This document shows positions 1 through 7,187 of a stretch of 19,226 nt of DNA, piece by piece. The first letter of the stretch is position 1. Each line of letters starts with the position of its first letter. The position numbers were made by a program, and so were the translations under genes. Origin of the DNA: Akkermansiaceae bacterium UBA1506 (GTDB lineage Bacteria; Verrucomicrobiota; Verrucomicrobiia; Verrucomicrobiales; DEV007); the NCBI GenBank assembly GCA_002323995.1, contig DCQY01000013.1:1-19226 (forward strand), written 5' to 3'. The notes under the pieces were generated by a model that saw only the letters and a list, made by a program, of their open reading frames with translations, ran no database searches and was not told the DNA's origin.

Positions 1-80
1 CCTCCAACAGCAATCCAACCAAGAAGTGCCACAAAATACCTTGCTACAGAAACCTTCATGACATTGGAATCGTTCATCAT
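1..80 (-). CDS. N-terminus of an exported protein, cut by the left edge
   Basis: Reading leftward on the minus strand, in-frame ATG codons lie at 80, 77 and 59, and the frame stays open to the window edge (26 codons). An AGAGGA Shine-Dalgarno-like sequence sits about six bases before the ATG at 80, which makes that the likely start. The visible peptide is MMNDSNVMKVSVARYFVALL and then GWIAVGG, a polar or basic start followed by a hydrophobic stretch. This suggests a signal peptide or first membrane helix. Nothing of the mature protein is visible, so no function can be given. It is transcribed divergently from the adenylate cyclase across a gap of about 180 bp. Confidence 0.55.
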   Translation of the reverse strand, partial: MMNDSNVMKVSVARYFVALLGWIAVG

Positions 81-175
81 CACATTTCCTCTCAAAGATA
101 GATAATTCGGAAAATTTTAAAGCAAAATTCAAAAACGCCTCTGCAATATCAAGCTGCCGGTCTTTTATCGAGGGC

Positions 176-194
176 GAATTGATTCTTTCAATTC
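176..194. promoter_or_regulatory. perfect 7-bp inverted repeat in divergent intergenic region (possible operator)
   Basis: GAATTGA (176-182) and TCAATTC (188-194) are exact reverse complements separated by five bases. They lie between the divergent left-edge gene and the cyclase gene. A dyad here could be a repressor or activator site, but the arms are AT-rich and such a match can arise by chance. I found no convincing -35/-10 pair next to it. Confidence 0.25.
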
Positions 195-262
195 TGATAT
201 CTGGATTTACCGAGAACGCTTGACCTCTCTTGGATAGCAGAGAATCGTTCACTAATTCGTCG

Positions 263-2434
263 ATGGACTCCAAATCAAAAGAGCTCCGGTTTAAAGTTAC
301 TTTTAGAACAACGCTATTCGCGCTGCTGCTCGGCGTCTTGCTGACCTCTCTGATATCGCTCGGCATTTCAGGATATATTTACGCAAGATTTGCGGTGAGT
401 AATTTGGGTGATCAAGTGCTTGATCAAACCGCAGCCCGAATTGATCAGCATATTCAACACGCCCTCGATACGGCGGAAGATGAGGCCGAAACGATTGCGG
501 GGCTATTTAAGAATAGTTGGCTTGATCCGGAGGATCACGAATCAGTCACAGAATACTTTCTCGAAGCTCTGAAAGCCCGCCCCTTTCTCTCGTATTTTTC
601 ATTTGGATCTCCAACAGGAAAATACTATCACGGTTTCCGCGACCGCAATGGCAAGCTCACAACCTTATGGTTGGTCCCGAAGGAATCGGGTAACAACCAC
701 CTCCTCGAATTCTTAATCGCTGAAAATGACGAACGCGAAGTCATTCGTGATATCCCAAAATCAATTCGGATAGTTCCCTACGAGCGCCCCTATTACCTGA
801 CGACTCGCGACGCCGGGAAAGCCATATGGACAGAATCATATGTCTTTCAGGGATCTGGAGAATTATTGGATGTCCCGGGTGTAAGTCGCGCTATTCCCAT
901 CTATTCCAAGGCTCAGGAATTTCAAGGAGTCCTCACCGCTGATTTCGACCTGCACGCCCTCAGCCGCTTCCTCAGAGAAGTAGATCTTGGTTCGGGAGGC
1001 CTCTGCTTTCTTGTTGAAATCACTTCTGAAGATTCTGCGCGGATCATCGCCCACCCCGATGCTGCAGACCCAGACAGAAACCGACGTATTGACCTGACAA
1101 AAGCGGCACCAGACGGGAACGGGAGAATTACATTAGCGGCCGACCAGATCGCTGATCCCAGAGTCGTCAGCATCCTGCCCGTTATTGAAAAAAGCTTAAA
1201 TGCTGGCGATCGATCTTCCCAAAAATTCAATCTTTTAGTCAAAAACCAACCCCATTTGGGCGAAATTCATCACCTGGGAAGAAAAGGAGGGCCCAACTGG
1301 ATCATCTGCATGATGCTTCCGGAGTCAGAATTATTTGGGGACGTTCAGCGCATGGCAAGGCTCATGGCTTTGATAGGGCTGGGTGGGGTTCTCATTACCG
1401 CCGTTCTTTCGCTACTTCTTTCGAAAAGCATTTCGGCAACGCTGCGATCTCTCGCCAGCGAAACTCTGGAGGTCGGCCAATTTCGACTGAAAAACAAGGA
1501 GCCAGTCCCGACCCGTATCGTTGAAATCGAGACACTCGCTAATGCTCTTGAAGAAATGAAGACGAGCCTACGTTCCTTTCAAAAATACGTACCCTCGGAC
1601 CTCGTAAGACAACTTTTGGAAACCGGTAAAGAAGCGGAATTGGGAGGAGAACGTAAGGAATTAACGGTTTATTTCTCGGACATCGTAGGGTTTACCTCAA
1701 TCTCCGAAAAACTCCCGTCCAAGCAGTTGTCGGAACTCCTCTCCGATTACCTCGAAGAGATGAGCGGCGAAGTCCTCCGATCAGGAGGAACTGTCGATAA
1801 ATACATCGGGGATTCAATTATGGCATTCTGGGGAGCGCCACAACCATGCCATGAGCACGCTAAACAGGCCTGCCTCACGGCACTGGCAAATCGGGCCCGA
1901 CTGAAAGAACTGCGCGAAGCTTGGGAAGGCATAGGATTGCCTCCCCTTCATGCCAGAATTGGTTTGCATACCGGCTTCGTCATGGTTGGAAACTTTGGCA
2001 GTCCTGACCGCCTCGACTACACCGCCATCGGCGATGCGGTCAATCTGGCAAGCCGCCTCGAAGGACTTAACCGTATTTATGGAACAGAGATCCTGATCAG
2101 TGAATCCACTCTTCAACCCGTTCGAGATCAATTTGTGACACGGACGTTGGACAAGGTAGCAGTGAAAGGACGCAAACAGGGTATTATGATACACGAGCTG
2201 GTTGCTCAAAGGGAGCATATCAAGGGTTCGGAGACTGAATGGATCAAAAACTATGAAACAGGGCTGAAACACTACTTTGCTCAGCGTTGGTCCGCTGCCA
2301 TCGACTCATTTCAAGCTGCTCTAAAAGTAAATAAAATGGACAAGGCAAGCCAAGTAATGGTTGAGAGATGCTCCAATTTTTCAAGCCAACAGCCATCTAA
2401 AGACTGGGACGGCATCTACTTCGCTCCAAAATAG
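263..2434 (+). CDS. membrane-anchored class III adenylate cyclase with extracytoplasmic sensor domain
   Basis: Predicted to convert ATP to cyclic AMP in response to an extracytoplasmic signal. From the ATG at 263 the protein has 723 residues: membrane helix at about 15-40, a large Cache-like periplasmic domain at about 45-360, second helix at about 366-388, a HAMP-like linker, then the cyclase homology domain at about 460-640. Catalytic residues are present: FSDIVGFT with metal Asp473, DKYIGD with base-recognising Lys513 and metal Asp517, and DYTAIGDAVN with Thr587 at the adenine-specifying position. The Lys/Thr pair indicates ATP rather than GTP. The C-terminal 70 residues look TPR-like and end in a DWDG motif often seen in this group. 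The frame also opens at a TTG at 230, adding 11 residues; neither start has a Shine-Dalgarno, and I prefer the ATG. No operon partner is visible, so the ligand is unknown. Confidence 0.93.
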   Translation: MDSKSKELRFKVTFRTTLFALLLGVLLTSLISLGISGYIYARFAVSNLGDQVLDQTAARIDQHIQHALDTAEDEAETIAGLFKNSWLDPEDHESVTEYFLEALKARPFLSYFSFGSPTGKYYHGFRDRNGKLTTLWLVPKESGNNHLLEFLIAENDEREVIRDIPKSIRIVPYERPYYLTTRDAGKAIWTESYVFQGSGELLDVPGVSRAIPIYSKAQEFQGVLTADFDLHALSRFLREVDLGSGGLCFLVEITSEDSARIIAHPDAADPDRNRRIDLTKAAPDGNGRITLAADQIADPRVVSILPVIEKSLNAGDRSSQKFNLLVKNQPHLGEIHHLGRKGGPNWIICMMLPESELFGDVQRMARLMALIGLGGVLITAVLSLLLSKSISATLRSLASETLEVGQFRLKNKEPVPTRIVEIETLANALEEMKTSLRSFQKYVPSDLVRQLLETGKEAELGGERKELTVYFSDIVGFTSISEKLPSKQLSELLSDYLEEMSGEVLRSGGTVDKYIGDSIMAFWGAPQPCHEHAKQACLTALANRARLKELREAWEGIGLPPLHARIGLHTGFVMVGNFGSPDRLDYTAIGDAVNLASRLEGLNRIYGTEILISESTLQPVRDQFVTRTLDKVAVKGRKQGIMIHELVAQREHIKGSETEWIKNYETGLKHYFAQRWSAAIDSFQAALKVNKMDKASQVMVERCSNFSSQQPSKDWDGIYFAPK

Positions 2435-2548
2435 TTGAGCCTTTCAGCTTCTCGCTTTGCCAAACAACCATTTTTCCCCTCAACTGGCCTCGTTACCCTC
2501 CCTAAGTAACCTAATGATTCATTTACTCAGTGGGTGAACGGAAAAACC

Positions 2549-2569
2549 TTCGCTATCTCCTTTAGCGAA
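2549..2569. other. 7-bp stem, 7-nt loop hairpin in intergenic gap
   Basis: TTCGCTA (2549-2555) pairs exactly with TAGCGAA (2563-2569). The gap between the cyclase and the ABC exporter is 246 bp and holds no other evident feature. No T-run follows on the plus strand, so this is not a classic terminator for the cyclase gene. On the minus strand a TTTTT run does follow two bases after the stem, but no minus-strand gene leads into it. Its role is unknown. Confidence 0.25.
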
Positions 2570-2680
2570 TACATTCGGAGCAAAACAACAGCAGGAACCT
2601 CTGTCTACAGGACCCCTTCACGGTTCAGCCTCTCGGATTTTTCAGTTGTTCTTAAATAGTCCACTCCTCGTATCCATTTC

Positions 2681-4489
2681 GTGTCAACCGACCGCACAAA
2701 TTATCAACTGACCTCTTCGCAACTCTGGTTGCGGATCTGGAACCGCTTACGCCCCTATCGCAGCCGGCTCATCCTATCTACCGTTCTCCTTATTCTGGCC
2801 GTACCGTTTATCAACTTCCATCCGCTCGTCTGGGGCTTTGTGGCCGACCACCTCGTTGAAAAAACGCTCACGCCGACCCTTCTGGCGAAATGGCTTGGCA
2901 TCATGACAGCGACCTACCTTGTCGGTCTCGCTCTGGGCGCTTTCCAGAGTTACATCCTCGAGAAAGCGGGACAAGCGTTTGTAAGGGACATTCGAGTGGA
3001 ACTGTTTGCCAAGTTTCAGCATCAGACCCTTTCCTATCACCACGATCACAGTAGCGGCGAACTCGTCACCAGGATGACGAGTGACGTTGATGCGATGGAG
3101 CAGTCCGTCCTCCAGGGAATCACCTCACTGGTTGAAGAGATTGTCACCTTTTTCGTGGTGGCCACCATGGTACTTTGGCTGAGCCCGATCGTAGGAGCCG
3201 CGTCAATTCTTCCCCTCGCCTTTGCTTTTATATTCATCCAGAGATACAACCGGCAGGTTAAGTCGGTCTACGAGGGCGTCCGCAAGCGTCTCGGCAATAT
3301 CGGGAGCTTTTTGCAGGATCGTCTCGCCGGGATTCAGGTAACGCAGAGCTTTTCGAGGGAAGAATCTGAAAAAGAAAAGTTCGCAGAAAAAGCCGAAAGT
3401 TTTTTTGAGTCCAGCGTCACGGCAAGCCGCCTGAGAAACACCTACTTCCCCGTAGTTTCCACCTTCGGCTTTCTCAACAATCTCGTCATGCTTGGCGTGG
3501 GCGCCTGGCTCATTCTCAAGGGCAGTGATTGGTTCACCCTTGGTGCCTTAATTGCCTATCGTGGCTTCTGGTGGCGTCTCCAAAGTCCAATTCGAACCAT
3601 TGCGCAGACAAGCGACATTCTTCAACGCGCTAGGGCAGCCGCTTCGCGCGTCATGGAGTTGCTTGATGAGCCCGTCCGCATCGAGAGTCCTGCAGCCCCT
3701 GCGGAGTTATCAGCCATCAAAGGAGCCGTCGATTTTGATCGGGTGACATTTTCATATACCCCTGAAAGAACGATACTTAAAAAGGTCAGTTTCTCGGTTG
3801 GTTCAGGTGAATTTGTTGCTATTGCCGGCGGAAGCGGATCTGGCAAAAGCACCATCCTTAATCTGGTCCCCCGATTTTACGATGCCATCGATGGCCGCAT
3901 TCTTGTCGACGGAACCGACGTCAAATCACTGACCCTACTCTCTCTTAGGAGCAGTATCGGCTATGTCGGCCAGGAAAACTACCTATTCTCCGGCACGGTC
4001 GATCAGAATCTTCGTTACGGAAATCCCGATGCCTCTGCTGAGGAGATTTTCGAAGCTGCCGTGGCGGCGAACGCCCACGATTTTATTGAACGCCTCGCGA
4101 AAGGATACCAGACCGAAGTGGGGCAAAACGGAGTCAAACTTTCCGGGGGCCAGCGTCAACGACTCAGCCTCGCCCGGGCGTTTCTGGCACAGCCGCAGAT
4201 TCTACTTCTTGACGAACCGACGGCTTCTGTGGAACCGGAGAGCGAAAGCCTGATACATGAGGCGATTCTAAAACGCACTCGCGAAGGAATAGGGACGACC
4301 ATTCTGGTCACCCATCGGGTCGACCTGCTTCAGCAAGCCCCGCGGATTCTATTTCTCGAAAACGGAGAGCTGGTGGGAGATGGCAATCACGTCGAGTTGA
4401 CCGGAATTTGCCCGGAATACAACGATGCGTATCATCGCTGGGAGGTGGAGGAATCGGACCTACCCTCTCGCCGGTTTAGCAGCGCCTAG
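2681..4489 (+). CDS. ABC exporter, fused permease and ATPase (MsbA/multidrug type)
   Basis: A half-transporter of 602 residues expected to dimerise in the inner membrane and export a lipid or drug-like substrate with ATP. The first about 330 residues form the type I exporter membrane domain with about six helices (first helix about 28-50). The nucleotide-binding domain follows: Walker A GGSGSGKST at 383-391 (Lys389), signature LSGGQ at 487-491, Walker B ILLLDEP with Asp511 and Glu512, and H-loop His545. The D-loop reads ASVEP where SALDP is usual, so the D-loop Asp is replaced by Glu. The start is GTG at 2681: an in-frame TAG at 2657 excludes any upstream start, and no Shine-Dalgarno is visible. 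The gene ends ten bases from the convergent TIGR03643 gene. Substrate cannot be told from sequence alone. Confidence 0.93.
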   Translation: MSTDRTNYQLTSSQLWLRIWNRLRPYRSRLILSTVLLILAVPFINFHPLVWGFVADHLVEKTLTPTLLAKWLGIMTATYLVGLALGAFQSYILEKAGQAFVRDIRVELFAKFQHQTLSYHHDHSSGELVTRMTSDVDAMEQSVLQGITSLVEEIVTFFVVATMVLWLSPIVGAASILPLAFAFIFIQRYNRQVKSVYEGVRKRLGNIGSFLQDRLAGIQVTQSFSREESEKEKFAEKAESFFESSVTASRLRNTYFPVVSTFGFLNNLVMLGVGAWLILKGSDWFTLGALIAYRGFWWRLQSPIRTIAQTSDILQRARAAASRVMELLDEPVRIESPAAPAELSAIKGAVDFDRVTFSYTPERTILKKVSFSVGSGEFVAIAGGSGSGKSTILNLVPRFYDAIDGRILVDGTDVKSLTLLSLRSSIGYVGQENYLFSGTVDQNLRYGNPDASAEEIFEAAVAANAHDFIERLAKGYQTEVGQNGVKLSGGQRQRLSLARAFLAQPQILLLDEPTASVEPESESLIHEAILKRTREGIGTTILVTHRVDLLQQAPRILFLENGELVGDGNHVELTGICPEYNDAYHRWEVEESDLPSRRFSSA

Positions 4490-4499
4490 TATGGGTGAT

Positions 4500-4733
4500 T
4501 TAGTCTAGGTTACAATCAGGCCCCCTCTGGCGGGCTTTCCAAAGAGATCGGTGTTTTGTCGCACGTCCGGAGACACGCTTCCGCCATCGCCGGAAGCTAC
4601 CGGGCTTGAGTTCCTGCCGCATCAATTTTATCACTTCAGCTTCCTTCAGGCCGGTGCGATTCCTGATTTCTTCGAAGGAAACGCGGTCGGCCCAAGCCAG
4701 TCCCACAACCTTGTCTTTTTCGTCAACCGTCAC
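4500..4733 (-). CDS. TIGR03643/DUF2805 family small protein
   Basis: A 77-residue protein matching a small conserved family of unknown function. Recognisable elements are the opening EKDKVVGLAWADR, then the helix-turn-helix-like FEEIRNRTGLKEAEVIKLMR, then LKPGSF, WRKRVSGRATKH. The pattern of a degenerate helix-turn-helix followed by a basic tail suggests nucleic-acid binding, but this is inference. The start is a GTG at 4733; family members start close to this point and no upstream ATG is in frame. It lies 53 bp downstream of the L,D-transpeptidase on the same strand and may be co-transcribed with it. Its stop faces the ABC exporter stop with a ten-base gap. Confidence 0.75.
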   Translation of the reverse strand: MTVDEKDKVVGLAWADRVSFEEIRNRTGLKEAEVIKLMRQELKPGSFRRWRKRVSGRATKHRSLWKARQRGPDCNLD

Positions 4734-4786
4734 GGTTGAGAATACGAGGCAGGTTAGAAAAAAGATCGAATCCTCCCATGAACGCC

Positions 4787-5479
4787 CTAGACCCCTGAAA
4801 ACAATTCAGCGGCAGGTCGAGAATATGGAATGGCAAGCCCACTTTCGTCCCATCCGTCGACAACCTCGACCATGACACCTCGGCTGACGTTTTCGTAGAT
4901 GATGGGGGCCACGCTTTGCGGCAAGCGAATGCAACCGGCGGAAGCCGGATATCCCGGAAGGTCACCCGTGTGCATGCCCACTGTGGTGTGCCCCAGCCGC
5001 ATCCAATTTGGCATGTAGACGTGGTAAATCGTCGAGACTTTTCCTGATTTCACCTTCTCTGTGATTTGAAAGCTGCCGCGAGGCGTGTATTTGCCCCGAC
5101 GGGCAGTCGAGACCGCGGTATCAATGGCGATGAGGTCATTAACGACTAGGAAGGCCCGCTGACGACCAATATCCACGATCAGCTTTCGGTCAGACTCCCT
5201 CTCAACCTCTAGCAGGGCATGATTGATGAAGGCGTCGCCATGAGCATCCCGATAACTGGAACGGTAAACCGGTCGAGGCGTGGGTTTCTCGGCCTGCTTC
5301 TTACGGGCCTCTATCCGCGCCTGGTGCTGGGCGCGAATCCTCTGAAACAGCCCTGCCTCAGCTGTTGGAACGAACTGGCTGACAAGCAATCCTGCGACAA
5401 TGAGGAACACCGAGGGCCCTCGAGTCCGCGCAAAAGCAGGCGCAGCCAAGACAGGAATCAACGGTTCTTTATTTCTCAT
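4787..5479 (-). CDS. exported L,D-transpeptidase (YkuD domain)
   Basis: Predicted to form or edit L,D cross-links in peptidoglycan, or to attach proteins to it, in the periplasm. It has 230 residues: a signal sequence with an unusually long N-region (hydrophobic core about 22-38, likely cleavage after AEA at 42), a basic linker at about 45-75 rich in Arg, Lys and Gln, then the YkuD domain at about 98-206. The active site is visible as HTG (His170) followed by PASAGCIRLP with catalytic Cys183 and Arg185. The family consensus usually has His immediately before Gly-Cys; here that position is Ala181, a variant seen in this family. The ATG start at 5479 has no clear Shine-Dalgarno. It is divergent from a second, shorter YkuD gene. 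Confidence 0.92.
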   Translation of the reverse strand: MRNKEPLIPVLAAPAFARTRGPSVFLIVAGLLVSQFVPTAEAGLFQRIRAQHQARIEARKKQAEKPTPRPVYRSSYRDAHGDAFINHALLEVERESDRKLIVDIGRQRAFLVVNDLIAIDTAVSTARRGKYTPRGSFQITEKVKSGKVSTIYHVYMPNWMRLGHTTVGMHTGDLPGYPASAGCIRLPQSVAPIIYENVSRGVMVEVVDGWDESGLAIPYSRPAAELFSGV

Positions 5480-5778
5480 GGTCGATATTTTCTAATTTAA
5501 TTTACCACAAGAATAGCAAGTTGGATGCCGTTTTCTTGCAAAAGGATCGCCGACAACACGATTTTAGAAATAAAAAGCTGAGACAGAGGTCAGTTTGGGC
5601 AAATCAGAAAGAACGCGTTTATTTTGACCGTTTTTGTTCCGACTAAAAACGAAGACACGATTCGTGCTAGCAACCGCCTATTTTAGAGGGCCAAATGCGA
5701 TTAGTCTTGCCGTGCCTGACCGAATATGGCGAAACTTAAACTTGCCACCCAAGTTGAAATCCAGCATACGTTCCTACG
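5480..5778. other. divergent intergenic region between two L,D-transpeptidase genes
   Basis: This 299-bp AT-rich gap must hold the promoters of both transpeptidase genes. It contains an AT-rich inverted repeat, CGTTTTT at 5629-5635 and AAAAACG at 5645-5651, with a nine-base spacer. I see no convincing -35/-10 pair and no further coding sequence: the reading frame that crosses part of it on the plus strand from 5634 looks like an out-of-frame artefact of the downstream gene. Confidence 0.4.
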
Positions 5779-6273
5779 ATGCAAGCTCCCTCCACCACGC
5801 TGCTGGCCCCCCTCCTCGCAATTGGCCTCTCTGCTGCGCCCGCACTTCCTGCCCAAGACGTTCCGCTACTGAGTCGAATTTTCGGGAATGCCTCTTTTTC
5901 AAGCTCTTCATCTTTAACCACCAAAGAGAAACGAGTCGAGATCAACCTGACCACCCAGCAGCTAAAGGCCTACCAGGGAAGGCGGTTGGTCATGCAAACT
6001 AAGATAAGCTCAGGTAAAAACCGCGGCACGCCCACCGGTAGCTTTCGTGCTGGTCCCTACAAAAACAAGGAGCACTACTCCAGTCTTTACGACAACGCGC
6101 CAATGCCTTGGAGTATTCAGGTCACCGGGCATATTTTTATTCACGGCTACAGCATTGTTCCCGAATTTCCAGCGTCTCACGGATGTATTAGAGTCCCCAT
6201 CTCAGGAAGAAATCCAGCCAAACGCCTTTTTGAATGGCTCGATGTGGGAACCCCAATCAAAATTGCTTACTAG
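5779..6273 (+). CDS. short exported L,D-transpeptidase (YkuD domain)
   Basis: A second predicted peptidoglycan L,D-transpeptidase, 164 residues. It begins with a signal peptide (hydrophobic core about 8-22, likely cleavage after LPA at 25), then a Ser-rich spacer (about 39-46) and a compact YkuD domain from about 52 to the end. The active site has the canonical form: His122 in IFIHGYS and SHGCIRVP with His134, Cys136 and Arg138. The domain start EINLTTQQLKAYQGRRL is typical of the family. An in-frame TGA at 5755 excludes a start upstream of the ATG; no Shine-Dalgarno is evident. It shares little with the divergent 230-residue transpeptidase outside the core motifs, so the two are probably old paralogues or independent acquisitions rather than a recent duplication. 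Confidence 0.92.
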   Translation: MQAPSTTLLAPLLAIGLSAAPALPAQDVPLLSRIFGNASFSSSSSLTTKEKRVEINLTTQQLKAYQGRRLVMQTKISSGKNRGTPTGSFRAGPYKNKEHYSSLYDNAPMPWSIQVTGHIFIHGYSIVPEFPASHGCIRVPISGRNPAKRLFEWLDVGTPIKIAY

Positions 6274-6293
6274 ATCTTTTACCGATCGAGTAG

Positions 6294-7055
6294 CTAGCGA
6301 CGACTGCGAGCCGCCCGCTCCAGCAGCTGGTCGTAGACTTTGCGCCGCTCACTCATGCCAAGACCCTGGTTTCTGAGGCCAATCATGTGCCGGTTGATAG
6401 CTTCTCTCTGTTCTGAAGAAACAGCTGAAAGTCTACTGACCAGTTCAGGTGTGACTCTACTGTAGCCGTCAAAAGTGGCCTCATTTTTAAAATTCTTAGC
6501 CATTTCCCTCGCTTCGCTAAGATCCTTTTCAGATAAACGCCGGTTTCCGTTTACTATCCCACTGCCGGGAATGGCTATTAGAGGCGTTTTTTTGTAGCGA
6601 ATCGAAACTACCTCCCCACCCCCGGCCTGAATCTTTGCTGTGATCGATTCTAGATCAGCTTCATCTCCTGCCAGGCCAACCAACTGCCAACCCTCCGAAT
6701 TAACAATTTCGGTCACTAGATGTGTCTCCGTTGTTGCCGTATCAAATAAAGTGGCAAAAACCACCCCCTCGATTCGCGCTATCCCTGTCAGAACAATCGA
6801 ATCTGATAGCAGAATAGTACGGCGAAAGGGTGAGTTATCTCGAATCGCTTGGAACGCAGAATCAGAAAGTGGTTCGGGAAGATATTGTGCAAAAGGAGGG
6901 CGCTCTCCCTGCTTGGCCAATCCATTTTCTTGAGCCGATCCCGATCCTGCCACAACGAAAACAAACAGGCTCAGCAGCGTTGATTGGCTGCTCACAACCC
7001 ACCGCACAAACCTTGAAAACGAGATAAATGAAACCATCGCTCGGAGCTTACGCAT
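6294..7055 (-). CDS. exported protein of unknown function
   Basis: A 253-residue protein I cannot assign. It has an N-terminal basic stretch, a hydrophobic segment at about 26-38 and a likely signal-peptidase site after GSAQ at about 42. A middle region at about 72-155 reads NSPFRR, then LTGIARIEG, then ATLFDTATTETHLV, GWQLVG and ends in GGEVVSIRYKK. The order of short beta strands around a LTGI motif resembles the periplasmic HR domain of GspC/PilP-type secretion and pilus proteins, but this is a weak fold-level guess. The C-terminal 80 residues are charged and probably helical. A second ATG at codon 7 could be the true start. It lies 132 bp downstream of the sulfatase on the same strand and converges with the short transpeptidase. 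Confidence 0.7.
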   Translation of the reverse strand: MRKLRAMVSFISFSRFVRWVVSSQSTLLSLFVFVVAGSGSAQENGLAKQGERPPFAQYLPEPLSDSAFQAIRDNSPFRRTILLSDSIVLTGIARIEGVVFATLFDTATTETHLVTEIVNSEGWQLVGLAGDEADLESITAKIQAGGGEVVSIRYKKTPLIAIPGSGIVNGNRRLSEKDLSEAREMAKNFKNEATFDGYSRVTPELVSRLSAVSSEQREAINRHMIGLRNQGLGMSERRKVYDQLLERAARSRR

Positions 7056-7187
7056 ACCGCCAAGAGAAAATCGGAAACTTTCTTAATATTCTCATCACAA
7101 TAGCTGGCTTTAACTCGCAACACTACTTCGACATCCCGTTGGCGGACACTTCGTGGCACAAGAGCGCATCAATCTCAGCACATCCTA

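Noticed and set aside
289..700. Idea that the cyclase sensor region is a CHASE2 domain
   Set aside because: CHASE2 cyclases have several C-terminal membrane helices before the catalytic domain; here a single helix and a HAMP-like linker follow the external region.
1814..2272. 152-codon minus-strand open frame inside the cyclase gene
   Set aside because: It is antisense to the well-conserved cyclase catalytic domain and the peptide has no recognisable motif.
5634..6002. 122-codon plus-strand frame overlapping the short L,D-transpeptidase start
   Set aside because: It overlaps the signal peptide and domain start of a clear YkuD gene in another frame and has no family features.
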